Assembly (NCBI RefSeq): GCF_001006485.1
Contig: NZ_JUET01000062.1
Location: 1 to 52,907 of the forward strand
Source of the DNA: Tannerella forsythia
GTDB lineage: Bacteria > Bacteroidota > Bacteroidia > Bacteroidales > Tannerellaceae
DNA: 52,907 nucleotides
Direction of reading: 5' to 3'
Below are positions 16,450 to 25,062 of the stretch, piece after piece. Position 1 is the stretch's first letter; each line of letters opens with the position of its first letter. The translations under genes and the position numbers were made by a program. Below the pieces are notes generated by a model, which made no database searches, was not told where the DNA came from, and saw only the letters and a list, made by a program, of their open reading frames with translations.

Positions 16450-18735
16450 CTACAGGAAGACACCATCTTCTACGAATGTTGCTCCCGTTTCATAATTATA
16501 GAAGCCTTCCCTGATTACAAAAATACTTGTTTCTTCATCTTTAACTTTAATATTAATGTCATCTATCTTATGTTGTTTTTTTGCATTATTAATGATGTAA
16601 ATAGGCAATTCAACGGAATTATAGATTTTCCAATTCTGAAATTCCAAATAATTTGAAAAGAATCTCGAATCCGGTTTTTGGACAAAAACAGTATCTTGAG
16701 GCATAATGTCCCGGCTTCTCCAAAAATTCACAGAATCATCGTCTTCTGCACTTTTTTGTTGCGGATTAATAAGCCAATTCATCATAAAATAACTTTTTAG
16801 ATTATTCGCATTTTCTATGGATTTTGGGGAATAATTTATTCTTTGCTCATATACTGCGTTAAGTAAATCCACTAATTCTCCCGCACAATAGCTCTTTTTT
16901 TTCAATAATTGAATTGTCTTTGATAAAGATACGCATGACGACCAAGATTTCGCATGCAAATCAAAGGAGCCATAAGGTGCCGGATATAGACAATCATCTT
17001 TTTGGGGTACCACTACATATAGTTTTCCTATTTTTGATTTGTCAAAACGACACATTCTGCCGGCACGTTGTGTTAACCTATCAATCGGACAAATGTCTGA
17101 AATCATCATATCCGCACTGATATTAATGCTCATCTCTCCGATTTGTGTCATAATTGCAATGCCGTGAGCTTTATTTTTTTCCCAGGCTTTACGTCCGAGC
17201 ATGTCGATAATTTCCTTTTCTTTTCTCTCTTTATCCGGCTCTGTAAATCGGCTATGATAGAGGCATATCTCGATCTTTTCTATGACATTGTTATTATATT
17301 CTTGATACCATTTATAATATGAAATGGCTTTATCTACAGTATTGGCATAAATGACTCCATTCCTTTTTTCCGCCATCAAGATCAATAAGTCGGAAATATC
17401 ATCAGGCTCTTCGTATTTACGAATATCTTTGATTATAAAACGAGGTCGGGCATTATCAGAATCATCCTCCATGATCTCATTTACGGAATATCCGATGCTT
17501 TTATATTCTATCAAGACCGCTTCCGGTAAAGAAGCGCTCATCAACAATACCGGAACATTCCAGGCTTTAAGGATTTTAAGCAAAACTAAAATATTCGCCT
17601 GCGTAAATTCATCATAAAAATCAGCCTCATCAATAACCAAGCAGGAATGAGCCATATTAAATGTTATCAGATGGTGCTCTTCTCTTGTCAATGTTAGGGC
17701 CATCAATAAATGGTCAATTGTACAAACAGTTACCGGCGTTTCGAGCAAGCGTGCAAACTCATGTATTCTTTCAGCTTTTTGCCGCGTAACTTCCCCTTTT
17801 TCAATTTTATTTTGAAATCTATTGAACCATGCGCTTGAATGATATAATCCCGTATCTGAAAGATTTTCCGCAACGCTAATAGATAAAGCATTGGATGTAA
17901 ATCTTGTGGGCATGGCAATAATAAGCCTATCTGCACGTTTGTTAGTGATTTGCAATGATGCCCACAATAACGAAGCATCTGTTTTCCCTGCCCCTGTTGG
18001 TGCTCGTACTAAAAGAAGTTCTTCTTTCCAATGCTTTTCCACCAATTCTTGAACTCCTCTTTTTGAAGGGAACGGGAATTGATAATTAAAAGTTGTATGG
18101 TCTAGCACAAAATCATTGTCTTCCTTTGCACTTGCTCTATGATCCGCCAATTGTAACAAGCCTCTTATTCCCGAGAACTCATACTGAACGTTAGCAAGTT
18201 GCATTAGATCTAACGTTTCACTTTTACTATTCGATTCTTTTTGAAAAGCTTTCCAAAAATCGCCCATCCCTTCCTTTATCCATCGCTGTTCAAAGTTAAA
18301 ACCTAATTTGCCATGATGGGCGGCAATGGCAGCTTGAAGGACTATCGGCATTTTTTTATTTACATTCAATAGCAAAGATTGCCATTCATGTCGCACACCG
18401 GCCAGTCTAATATTTTTACCAGCCTTATCAATATCCTGTTTAGAATAATCCCTAAATGTTCCCTTGTGTCTTTTTTGCCATTCCAAAAATGCCTCATAAT
18501 CCTTTCGGCAAGCATTTTGCCATTTCTCATTCATTTTACCGTCATCATGGTATTGGCAAACAAGTTTTAGCCTTCGCGACAAACTCCTTCCGACCCGTTG
18601 CTCATATTTTTCGGCGACAAACGGTCTATGCTCCAACAATAGCATACCTTCAGACACTACATTAAGCTTATGCTGCTCCAATGTAACACCTGAAGGCTTT
18701 GCTAATATTGGAATCTTGAAGTTAGGCATTGGCAA
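16450..18735 (-). CDS. cas3: Cas3 helicase-nuclease (HD plus DExD/H)
   Basis: A 761-residue one-piece Cas3. The N-terminal HD nuclease has His22, His63-Asp64 (CQYHDDGKMNEKW), His116, His140-His141 (AAHHGKL) and Asp198 (LADHRAS). The helicase has Walker A APTGAGKT at 245-252, DEAD at 369-372 in LVIDEADFYDE, and motif VI QRAGRMCRF. It unwinds and shreds DNA opened by the I-B Cascade complex, moving 3' to 5'. It overlaps cas7 by 14 bp. As Cas10 lacks HD, this is the only evident DNA-destroying nuclease of the locus. Confidence 0.95.
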   Translation of the reverse strand: MPMPNFKIPILAKPSGVTLEQHKLNVVSEGMLLLEHRPFVAEKYEQRVGRSLSRRLKLVCQYHDDGKMNEKWQNACRKDYEAFLEWQKRHKGTFRDYSKQDIDKAGKNIRLAGVRHEWQSLLLNVNKKMPIVLQAAIAAHHGKLGFNFEQRWIKEGMGDFWKAFQKESNSKSETLDLMQLANVQYEFSGIRGLLQLADHRASAKEDNDFVLDHTTFNYQFPFPSKRGVQELVEKHWKEELLLVRAPTGAGKTDASLLWASLQITNKRADRLIIAMPTRFTSNALSISVAENLSDTGLYHSSAWFNRFQNKIEKGEVTRQKAERIHEFARLLETPVTVCTIDHLLMALTLTREEHHLITFNMAHSCLVIDEADFYDEFTQANILVLLKILKAWNVPVLLMSASLPEAVLIEYKSIGYSVNEIMEDDSDNARPRFIIKDIRKYEEPDDISDLLILMAEKRNGVIYANTVDKAISYYKWYQEYNNNVIEKIEICLYHSRFTEPDKERKEKEIIDMLGRKAWEKNKAHGIAIMTQIGEMSINISADMMISDICPIDRLTQRAGRMCRFDKSKIGKLYVVVPQKDDCLYPAPYGSFDLHAKSWSSCVSLSKTIQLLKKKSYCAGELVDLLNAVYEQRINYSPKSIENANNLKSYFMMNWLINPQQKSAEDDDSVNFWRSRDIMPQDTVFVQKPDSRFFSNYLEFQNWKIYNSVELPIYIINNAKKQHKIDDINIKVKDEETSIFVIREGFYNYETGATFVEDGVFL

Positions 18736-19669
18736 ATACTTCTTGGAATGTTTTTACTTCGGCATTATTTGAAGGATCAAAAAGCGTATTTCTTTCTAAA
18801 AAGGCCAATGCCTCTTGATATGCGTCGGCAATGCTCTTTCCGGATTTGTCATTACCAATGAAATACACTGCCCCTCTTGCATCAAGTTCTGCCAGAATAT
18901 TCTTTTGTTCTTGTTCGTTCGCCGTAAAGAATCTACTCGCCTTGCGACTTAATACGGTATCAAACACAATAAGGACTTGTTGAGGTTCTCCGCTTACCGC
19001 ATTACGAGCCTGGTTGGCGTAATCATTCATCGATTTAGTAGCTTCCAAGTACAAACGAGCACGACGTGTACGTTCTTCTTCGTTTGCATGTTTAAAATAT
19101 TGCGTACCTAAATTGAAGCCTCCTTTATAGGTAAATGCTTTCGAAATACTTAGCGCACTTACATCCAAGAAAAAATTCATATGCATTAGATCGTATTCAC
19201 TAAATTCTTTTGTAGCCAAAGCCTGATCTTGAGAGGATTCCGTCGTATCCATTTTCAAGCGGACCAATAAGTCTCGCCCAATTTCACTTTCTTTCATAGC
19301 AACGGCAGGTGTTACAGAAAGAGGAGCTGTTCTTCGCCCGGAATAATCTCCTTTTGACGGATGCATAAATCCGCCCATATCAGCCCGTAAATCACGCTCA
19401 ATTTGATTACTTACCCCATCGCCATTTGAGACAAACGTATCTCCATGATTGGGATCTGCAAGATTGAGACGATCTATCGCAGAAAACAGAACATGACGTT
19501 GCATTTGTCCGGAAACATAAACCCGACCATCCGGTCTCTTTTTAATAGATGATGCATTTCCTAATAATTTTTCACCGCCATTTGCTATGTGATTTTCAAA
19601 CGGCGCAAGTGCTGTTACTAAAATTCCTTTGATTTCCATATTGATATATTTTATGTTGTTATTCTTCAC
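18722..19669 (-). CDS. cas7: Cas7, backbone of the type I-B Cascade (Cst2/DevR type)
   Basis: A 315-residue protein of the Cst2/DevR group, which coats the spacer part of the crRNA. Signs are MEIKGILVTALAPFENHIANG, the RVYVSGQMQRHVLF block, and RDLRADMGGFMHP. Two starts are possible: ATG at 19669, which overlaps the cas8 end by 11 bp, or the internal ATG at 19639 (MEIKGILV), 19 bp after the cas8 stop. Homologues usually begin near MEIKG, so the shorter form is likely, but the longer frame is listed. It overlaps cas3 by 14 bp. Confidence 0.88.
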   Translation of the reverse strand: MKNNNIKYINMEIKGILVTALAPFENHIANGGEKLLGNASSIKKRPDGRVYVSGQMQRHVLFSAIDRLNLADPNHGDTFVSNGDGVSNQIERDLRADMGGFMHPSKGDYSGRRTAPLSVTPAVAMKESEIGRDLLVRLKMDTTESSQDQALATKEFSEYDLMHMNFFLDVSALSISKAFTYKGGFNLGTQYFKHANEEERTRRARLYLEATKSMNDYANQARNAVSGEPQQVLIVFDTVLSRKASRFFTANEQEQKNILAELDARGAVYFIGNDKSGKSIADAYQEALAFLERNTLFDPSNNAEVKTFQEVFANA

Positions 19670-21200
19670 TTAAATCTTCAAAATCGTCTTCTCCCATCTC
19701 GGCAGCAATATTTTGAGGTTGTTCTTCTGCCTGTTTCTTATTTCTCAGTCTTGAAAATGCAATCAGTAAATTCTTTGCACAATCAAGAGGCAAATCGCCG
19801 CTCATCGTTTTTTCCATAAACAACGAAGCAGACTCCGGGGCATCCATGCCTGATAAACGCCCTGCACGGGTTATTACCTGGGCAACCAAAGCATCCCCTG
19901 ACTTGGCTGCAAAAGTAGAACTTTCCAATTCTACAAGAACTTTTGACTTTACTTTTCGAATTTCTTCCCAATAGTTGTTTGCACCCTCTCTCACTTCGGA
20001 TTTGGCTGCAAAATAGGCAACTAGGTTCAGCCATTTGCCCAATTGTCTGGCTGACGTTACAATTTCAGCATCTATTCTTTCCATTTTTACAAAATATATG
20101 TTTAATAATAATTGTACTTGTTCAGGATATTCTGCACGAAAAGACAGAAAATCTTTAAATGCAGGCTGTGTAAATAACTGTAAAAAACGACTTGTAAATA
20201 AATCGAATTTTTGATATTCCGTATTAATACTCGATCGTCTATCTTGATTAAACAGTTTTGAGTAATAAAGGCTATCGATAACTGTTCTCAGTTTGGCTTT
20301 TTTAGCCATATCTACAATATAGTGGTTGTATGTAAAAGTGGTAGCATTACCATACTTAACCATATACATGGTCGCCTTTTTAAGGCTTTCCAATACTCCC
20401 AATGCTCTATCAGACACTTCTGCCTGTTTTGCAAATTCACCAATAGCTCCCAGTAATGAAACACTTCCCAATGCACTGCTTTTCGGAGGGTTTGGAAAAT
20501 TTCCATTATAAATCAGAGGCCTTTTAGGTGAGATATCTTTAATTTTTCCTTGTTTATCTGTTTGAGTAACAACATCACCTGTCAATAGATCTCCGTTCAG
20601 CTTTTGTATTCGCATTTGCTTAAAAACACGAATAAAATTTACCATTTCAACAATTGGCAAGTCAGGAATAATACAGACGTTGAACATTTCCGGCTGACCT
20701 TTTTTCCCGATTTTATATTGAAAACAAGGCTTTAAAGGCGTTAATGTCGAGATGATTCCAAAACCTTGTTCTTTAATAGATGACCTAGGTTTTCCTCTTC
20801 CTATATTGCCCTTATCGGAAAAAGAAAGGTATTCCCCTGAAATCGGAACTTCCGACATCCCTATTTCTGTATTTTTTGATAAATCACCACATTTGTCATT
20901 ATCCATTCTCTGTAAAAATTTTGCAGCTCCCCCCCAAAGATTCCTTGCTTGCTTATCACTTGAAATCGTATTGGGAGAAAGAAAAACTCCTTTTTTTGTA
21001 TCTCCTTTTTCTATTCTGTCAAAAACATATTGTACTTTTGACTTACCTGCAATAGACCCCGACGGACGTACACGGAAAGAATTTAATCCCTTTTCTATTT
21101 CATTCTTAATATGTTCCAATGTTATTTCATTGATGGAGGATAAGTTGTTTTCCACCATCAATAATGCCTGTGCATATCTAATATAAGGATGTTCATTCAT
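19659..21200 (-). CDS. cas8: Cas8, large subunit of the type I-B Cascade
   Basis: A 513-residue protein at the cas8 position, between cas5 and cas7. It starts HPYIRYAQALLMVENNLSS, is rich in charged helices in the C-terminal third, and ends in an acidic tail (EMGEDDFEDLSEE). Cas8 normally reads the PAM and recruits Cas3. I see no zinc-finger CxxC pairs of the kind found in some Cst1 proteins, and the sequence diverges enough that the exact subfamily (Cas8b or Cas8a-like) is open. It overlaps cas5 by 8 bp. Confidence 0.75.
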   Translation of the reverse strand: MNEHPYIRYAQALLMVENNLSSINEITLEHIKNEIEKGLNSFRVRPSGSIAGKSKVQYVFDRIEKGDTKKGVFLSPNTISSDKQARNLWGGAAKFLQRMDNDKCGDLSKNTEIGMSEVPISGEYLSFSDKGNIGRGKPRSSIKEQGFGIISTLTPLKPCFQYKIGKKGQPEMFNVCIIPDLPIVEMVNFIRVFKQMRIQKLNGDLLTGDVVTQTDKQGKIKDISPKRPLIYNGNFPNPPKSSALGSVSLLGAIGEFAKQAEVSDRALGVLESLKKATMYMVKYGNATTFTYNHYIVDMAKKAKLRTVIDSLYYSKLFNQDRRSSINTEYQKFDLFTSRFLQLFTQPAFKDFLSFRAEYPEQVQLLLNIYFVKMERIDAEIVTSARQLGKWLNLVAYFAAKSEVREGANNYWEEIRKVKSKVLVELESSTFAAKSGDALVAQVITRAGRLSGMDAPESASLFMEKTMSGDLPLDCAKNLLIAFSRLRNKKQAEEQPQNIAAEMGEDDFEDLSEE

Positions 21201-21918
21201 TTTTCGATAGTTTTAAATTCACCCAACCCTCATTATTGCCCAAATACCCGATATTATTCGTATCAAGGATGTCATACAACATTACAAACAATCTTTCGTC
21301 CATAAGCATCGGGATAATGTATCTACCATGCAAATGAATATACTCTCGGACAGTTGGCGTTGCATAGTACATCGGAAAAAAATCAATGTTTTCTTTAAAG
21401 AAAACCTCTAATGCATGATTATCTATCTTATCTCGATTTTTTTCATCTCGTTTTAATTTCCATTTATTTGAAATATATCTATAGTCCATGTTCTCGGTTC
21501 CGTTTGGGTGAACAACTGCATCAGCGCGACGATAGCATCTTTTCCACAGATCATTGAAAAAGCATACTTCTGAAAAATCTATGGTCGGCTGATCAATAAC
21601 ATCAAAGTATTCCATCAAAAGTGGAATATATGTTGAACCTTTTGTGTTACTTGAATGGGTTACCTTTTGTTTTTTCCTCAACTTCTCTATGTCTTTTTGT
21701 ATTGCCCTTCTATCTTTCCAATCAATATGCCACCCTAGAACATTTTCTATTAGTCCACAGATCATTTTTTTGCTTGGAACATTAAGCGTTTTATAAAATG
21801 AGCCGGGCATCTCAGACACCATAGATAATGGAGCTAAAGGTTCTACAACAAGCTTATTTTTAACTATTTTATGCGGTATCTTTTGTAAAACTGCTAAATC
21901 AATTTTTGACGTATACAT
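21193..21918 (-). CDS. cas5: Cas5, type I-B Cascade subunit
   Basis: A 241-residue RAMP protein. The N-terminal pattern SEMPGSFYKTLNVPSKKM leading to ICGLIENVLGWH (53-64) is the Cas5 sign, where a helix after the first strand packs the 5' crRNA handle. A long basic stretch (KWKLKRDEKNRDK) and the segment YYATPTVREYIHLHGRY follow. It caps the 5' end of the crRNA next to Cas8. Its stop overlaps the cas8 start by 8 bp. The 67-bp gap ahead of it separates it from the pRiA4b-like gene. Confidence 0.82.
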   Translation of the reverse strand: MYTSKIDLAVLQKIPHKIVKNKLVVEPLAPLSMVSEMPGSFYKTLNVPSKKMICGLIENVLGWHIDWKDRRAIQKDIEKLRKKQKVTHSSNTKGSTYIPLLMEYFDVIDQPTIDFSEVCFFNDLWKRCYRRADAVVHPNGTENMDYRYISNKWKLKRDEKNRDKIDNHALEVFFKENIDFFPMYYATPTVREYIHLHGRYIIPMLMDERLFVMLYDILDTNNIGYLGNNEGWVNLKLSKNE

Positions 21919-21985
21919 AGTCTATTTTTTATTTCTACAAATTAATATCCTATTTTCGACAACTTCTATCTACCCAAAAATTATT

Positions 21986-22609
21986 TCACTTTTCTCTCTC
22001 TTTCAACTTCCATATTTCCCTTAACACCTCATTTGTTTCTTCGAGATCGAAGAAGTTTAGGTCCCATTTTTCACCCCGCTTCATACCGAGCCATTCGCGG
22101 TATTCGTTATGTTCCGGATGTTTGGGATTGTTTACGGCTTCAACCATATTATAAAAGCCGCCAATGCCCCCACAATCCTCTTCCAGGTGGGATCCTTTCC
22201 CTGCAAGACAAACCGGAAGAAGAACCGCATCGTCGGCAATATCCACCAATTCAACGATATGTCTCCAATCGTCACCAAAATCGTAGATATAGACGATCTT
22301 TTGCTTGACTTTCTTAAAATAATCGTTTAGTCGGATTTCGTCGGCACGGTAAAGTTCGCCATAAGGAAATGTCTCCGGTTCGGAAAAACTTTCATCCGGC
22401 TCATATTCTTCGTCGAAGCTGAAGGTTATTCTCGGACAACTCCCCCACCCTTTAGGAGTAAATTCAAACAGATGCGAATCGGTCCATCCGAAAAGGATTT
22501 GAATAACTAAATGAAAGTCGCCGAATGTCATCGATTCGTTTACTTTCACTTTTCTCCATATCGGAGGTTTTGCACTGCCGTCGATTTTGATTTTAAATAC
22601 GAATGCCAT
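21986..22609 (-). CDS. pRiA4b ORF-3-like protein
   Basis: A 207-residue protein of the plasmid pRiA4b ORF-3 family (PF07929). Family signs are FVFKIKIDGSAKPPIWRKV at the start, SMTFGDFHLVIQILFGWTDSHL, the IVYIYDFGDDWRHIVELV block, and the CLAGKGSHLEEDCGGIGGF cysteine-glycine stretch. The family is widespread on plasmids and near defence genes but has no proven function. Here it lies between cas6 (26 bp away) and cas5, on the same strand, so it is co-transcribed with Cascade. Whether it helps CRISPR or is a passenger is unknown. Confidence 0.88.
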   Translation of the reverse strand: MAFVFKIKIDGSAKPPIWRKVKVNESMTFGDFHLVIQILFGWTDSHLFEFTPKGWGSCPRITFSFDEEYEPDESFSEPETFPYGELYRADEIRLNDYFKKVKQKIVYIYDFGDDWRHIVELVDIADDAVLLPVCLAGKGSHLEEDCGGIGGFYNMVEAVNNPKHPEHNEYREWLGMKRGEKWDLNFFDLEETNEVLREIWKLKEREK

Positions 22610-22635
22610 TGGAACTAATCTATTAAAATTCTATT

Positions 22636-23436
22636 TTATCGTTCTATTACTCTTTTTATATCTGTCTCTTTCACACAGCCGAAGCCTTGACTGCACTCTT
22701 CTCCGATGCCACTTTCGTACATGATTTTCATTAATTCAAGCGGGGCTTTCATCCTGAACCGGCACATATAACCGCGCACTTTCGTTTGCTCCGGAGTATC
22801 GGATTTGATTTTTACCAACACAGACTTAGGTTCGTTAAGCACGCTGAAATCAAAGGCCTCCTCTCCGGAATAAGGTTTTCCGTAGAATACTTCATAGCGC
22901 CTTGACAAACCGGTTAATATCGCACTGCTTGCATGAGGAGAAACAGGCGAAAGATAGTCTGATCCTCCGTTCTCACATTTCATTCTCAGACAGATCGGCG
23001 ACATAGTTATAAAATCCATCTCATGGGTATAGGCCGGGGGAGGGATTACTTCTATGTTTTTCACCATAAAACGGACGGTCGATTGGCGGTCTCCGATTTC
23101 AAACGCCTGATTTGAGAAGAGTCCCTGAATAAATTTTTCCGTACTTTTCTCGGGCAGAAAAGAGATTTGCCACTCGACCGAGTCGGACAAGATACGTATT
23201 CGTTCATTCTGCGGCAACACTTGTCGTTTTTCTATTTTCAAACGCGAGAAAGTAAAGAGTTTAAACCGCCGTCCCGATTCAAGCTGAAAACCATTGTGAT
23301 GCAGCCAATCCGCATATTCTTCACTGGCTTTCGAAAGAATACGATAGATCACAGCTGACTGTTCATATTGATAGTTAATGGGAAGTAAGTCGCCGAATGA
23401 ACGGCGGTCTACTGTAAGTATTAACCGAAATCTCAT
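22636..23436 (-). CDS. cas6: Cas6 crRNA-processing endonuclease
   Basis: A 266-residue Cas6. The N-terminal pattern SAVIYRILSKASEEYADWLHH with His46-His47, then FKLFTFSRLKI, and the C-terminal glycine-rich loop GIGEECSQGFGCV mark the family. One of the N-terminal histidines is the likely general acid-base. It cuts each repeat transcript 8 nt before the spacer, leaving ATTGAAAC on crRNAs for both Cascade and Csm. It is the only cas6 here and the first gene of the operon; a promoter lies 30 bp upstream. Confidence 0.93.
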   Translation of the reverse strand: MRFRLILTVDRRSFGDLLPINYQYEQSAVIYRILSKASEEYADWLHHNGFQLESGRRFKLFTFSRLKIEKRQVLPQNERIRILSDSVEWQISFLPEKSTEKFIQGLFSNQAFEIGDRQSTVRFMVKNIEVIPPPAYTHEMDFITMSPICLRMKCENGGSDYLSPVSPHASSAILTGLSRRYEVFYGKPYSGEEAFDFSVLNEPKSVLVKIKSDTPEQTKVRGYMCRFRMKAPLELMKIMYESGIGEECSQGFGCVKETDIKRVIER

Positions 23437-23465
23437 GGCAATTTTTACTTATTCTTTATTTTCTG

Positions 23466-23495
23466 CAAAGATGAAAATATTTTTTCACTTATCAA
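23466..23495 (-). promoter_or_regulatory. Promoter of the cas operon
   Basis: The minus strand has TTG (23495-23493), 19 bp, then CATCTTTG (23473-23466), one base off TAnnTTTG. Transcription would start near 23459, giving a short leader of about 22 nt before the cas6 ATG at 23436. The tight same-strand packing from cas6 to cas2 suggests this drives most or all of the 17 kb. Confidence 0.5.
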
Positions 23496-23568
23496 AAAAA
23501 TATCTGTTTTTGTCGCAAAAGGAATAAGCAATTGAAATAAATTATTTTGCGGGCATCATCTTATTCAC

Positions 23569-24153
23569 TCACCAAAATATGATGATGTAATATTTTCTGA
23601 TCGATTCGGCAATTTTCGATAAGGCTATTCTGATCTGTCCCCTCACCGTACTTGATGTAATACCGTTAAGGCGGGCTATTTCGTCATACGTATGATTTTG
23701 GTAAATATATTGCTTGAAGATGATTCTACACTTTTCAGGAAGTGTTTCTACAGCATCTGCTATATGTTTTTCGAGTTCAAGGTTCTCTATATAAGCTAAT
23801 GGATGTTCTTCGGCAGTAATTGCTTGTTCACAAATGGCCATCAGTTGTTCCTGCACGTCGGAAAGCGGAAGTTCCTTCATTCGTTTCCGCTGAAGATGAT
23901 TCAGACTCCTATTTTGTACGGCACGAATGAGGTAGGCTGTTACGGGAGTAGAAAGAGTGAGTCGGTGATGCCAAATATTCAGAAACACATCATTGACGAT
24001 TTCCTGCGCGGCCTCCGGATCAAAAACGTACTTTGTTGCCACTGTACACAGATAGACATAATAGGCTTTATACAATTCACCAAAGGCGTTCGTATCTCCT
24101 CGATTGATACGTCGAATCACCTCTTCATCTACGATCGTGTGCGTCTGTTTCAT
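23569..24153 (-). CDS. ECF-type RNA polymerase sigma factor (sigma-70 family)
   Basis: About 194 residues from the chosen ATG at 24153 (MKQTHTIVDEEVIRRI). Region 2 shows NAFGELYKAYYVYLCTVATKYV and QEIVNDVFLNIWHHR; region 4 shows LPEKCRIIFKQYIYQNHTYDEIA and SSTVRGQIRIALSKI. This is the Bacteroidales expansion type of ECF factor. An upstream in-frame extension overlaps aguB and is unlikely to be coding. These factors normally come with a FecR-like anti-sigma gene; none is next to it. It is the last gene of the queH-aguA-aguB group and lies 132 bp before cas6 on the same strand. Confidence 0.88.
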   Translation of the reverse strand: MKQTHTIVDEEVIRRINRGDTNAFGELYKAYYVYLCTVATKYVFDPEAAQEIVNDVFLNIWHHRLTLSTPVTAYLIRAVQNRSLNHLQRKRMKELPLSDVQEQLMAICEQAITAEEHPLAYIENLELEKHIADAVETLPEKCRIIFKQYIYQNHTYDEIARLNGITSSTVRGQIRIALSKIAESIRKYYIIIFW

Positions 24154-24178
24154 GGATACATTCGGAGGGGCGTATTTG

Positions 24179-25057
24179 TCATTCGTCAATATAGCGGCAT
24201 GTGAGCAGAGCAAAATCTTCGATCCGGCGGTCGCGCAAGAACGGCCACCAGCGGCGTACCTGCTCACTGCGTTTCAAGTCGACCTCAACCACACAAGTCG
24301 CTTCACTGCTGTTGGGAAGTTCATGAATCAGTTCGCCTTGCGGCCCGCAGACGAAGCTGTTTCCCCAGAAACGAATGCCATTGGTTTGTCCTGACGGATC
24401 CGCCTCGTGCCCCGTACGATTGACGGTGACAACAGGCAATCCGTTTGCAACGGCATGGCCTCGCTGCACGATGCGCCATGCATCAAGCTGTCGTTGCTGT
24501 TCATCGACCGTATCGTTACTTTCCCAACCGATAGCCGTCGGGTAAATCAGCAGTTCGGCGCCTTGAAGTGCCATCAGACGTGCCGCCTCCGGATACCACT
24601 GATCCCAGCAAACAAGCACACCGAGCCGCCCGATAGAGGTATGAACAGGAACAAACCCCATATCTCCGGGAGTAAAATAAAATTTTTCGTAATAAGCCGG
24701 ATCATCGGGGATATGCATCTTTCGATACTTTCCGGCAATCGTTCCGTCTTTTTCGATAACGACAGCCGTATTATGATACAAGCCGGCCGCCCGTTTCTCG
24801 AAGAGCGAGAGTACAATTACAACGTGCTGTTCACGAGCTAACGCTCCAAAGTGTTCGGTCGAAGGGCCGGGAATCGTTTCGGCCAGATCGAAGAAGTCTG
24901 TATTTTCTGTCTGACAGAAGTAGAGGCTGTTATGCAACTCCTGCAACACGATCAGTTCCGCATCCTGCTGAGCACATTCGCGTATTTTTCGTGACAGGTT
25001 CGCGATATTTGTCTCTGTACAAACGGTATTTTGCTGTTGTATGATACCTATTTTCAT
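24179..25057 (-). CDS. aguB: N-carbamoylputrescine amidase
   Basis: A 292-residue enzyme of the nitrilase fold, second step of the agmatine route: N-carbamoylputrescine to putrescine, CO2 and ammonia. The catalytic triad is visible: Glu40 in IVLQELHNS, Lys113 in KYRKMHIPD, Cys150 in GVLVCWDQWYPEAARL. The start at 25057 (MKIGIIQQQN) is chosen because it lies 5 bp after the aguA stop and matches family starts; an 18-residue upstream extension would overlap aguA. With aguA beside it, the pathway from agmatine to putrescine is complete. Confidence 0.95.
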   Translation of the reverse strand: MKIGIIQQQNTVCTETNIANLSRKIRECAQQDAELIVLQELHNSLYFCQTENTDFFDLAETIPGPSTEHFGALAREQHVVIVLSLFEKRAAGLYHNTAVVIEKDGTIAGKYRKMHIPDDPAYYEKFYFTPGDMGFVPVHTSIGRLGVLVCWDQWYPEAARLMALQGAELLIYPTAIGWESNDTVDEQQRQLDAWRIVQRGHAVANGLPVVTVNRTGHEADPSGQTNGIRFWGNSFVCGPQGELIHELPNSSEATCVVEVDLKRSEQVRRWWPFLRDRRIEDFALLTCRYIDE

Positions 25058-25062
25058 TGCTT

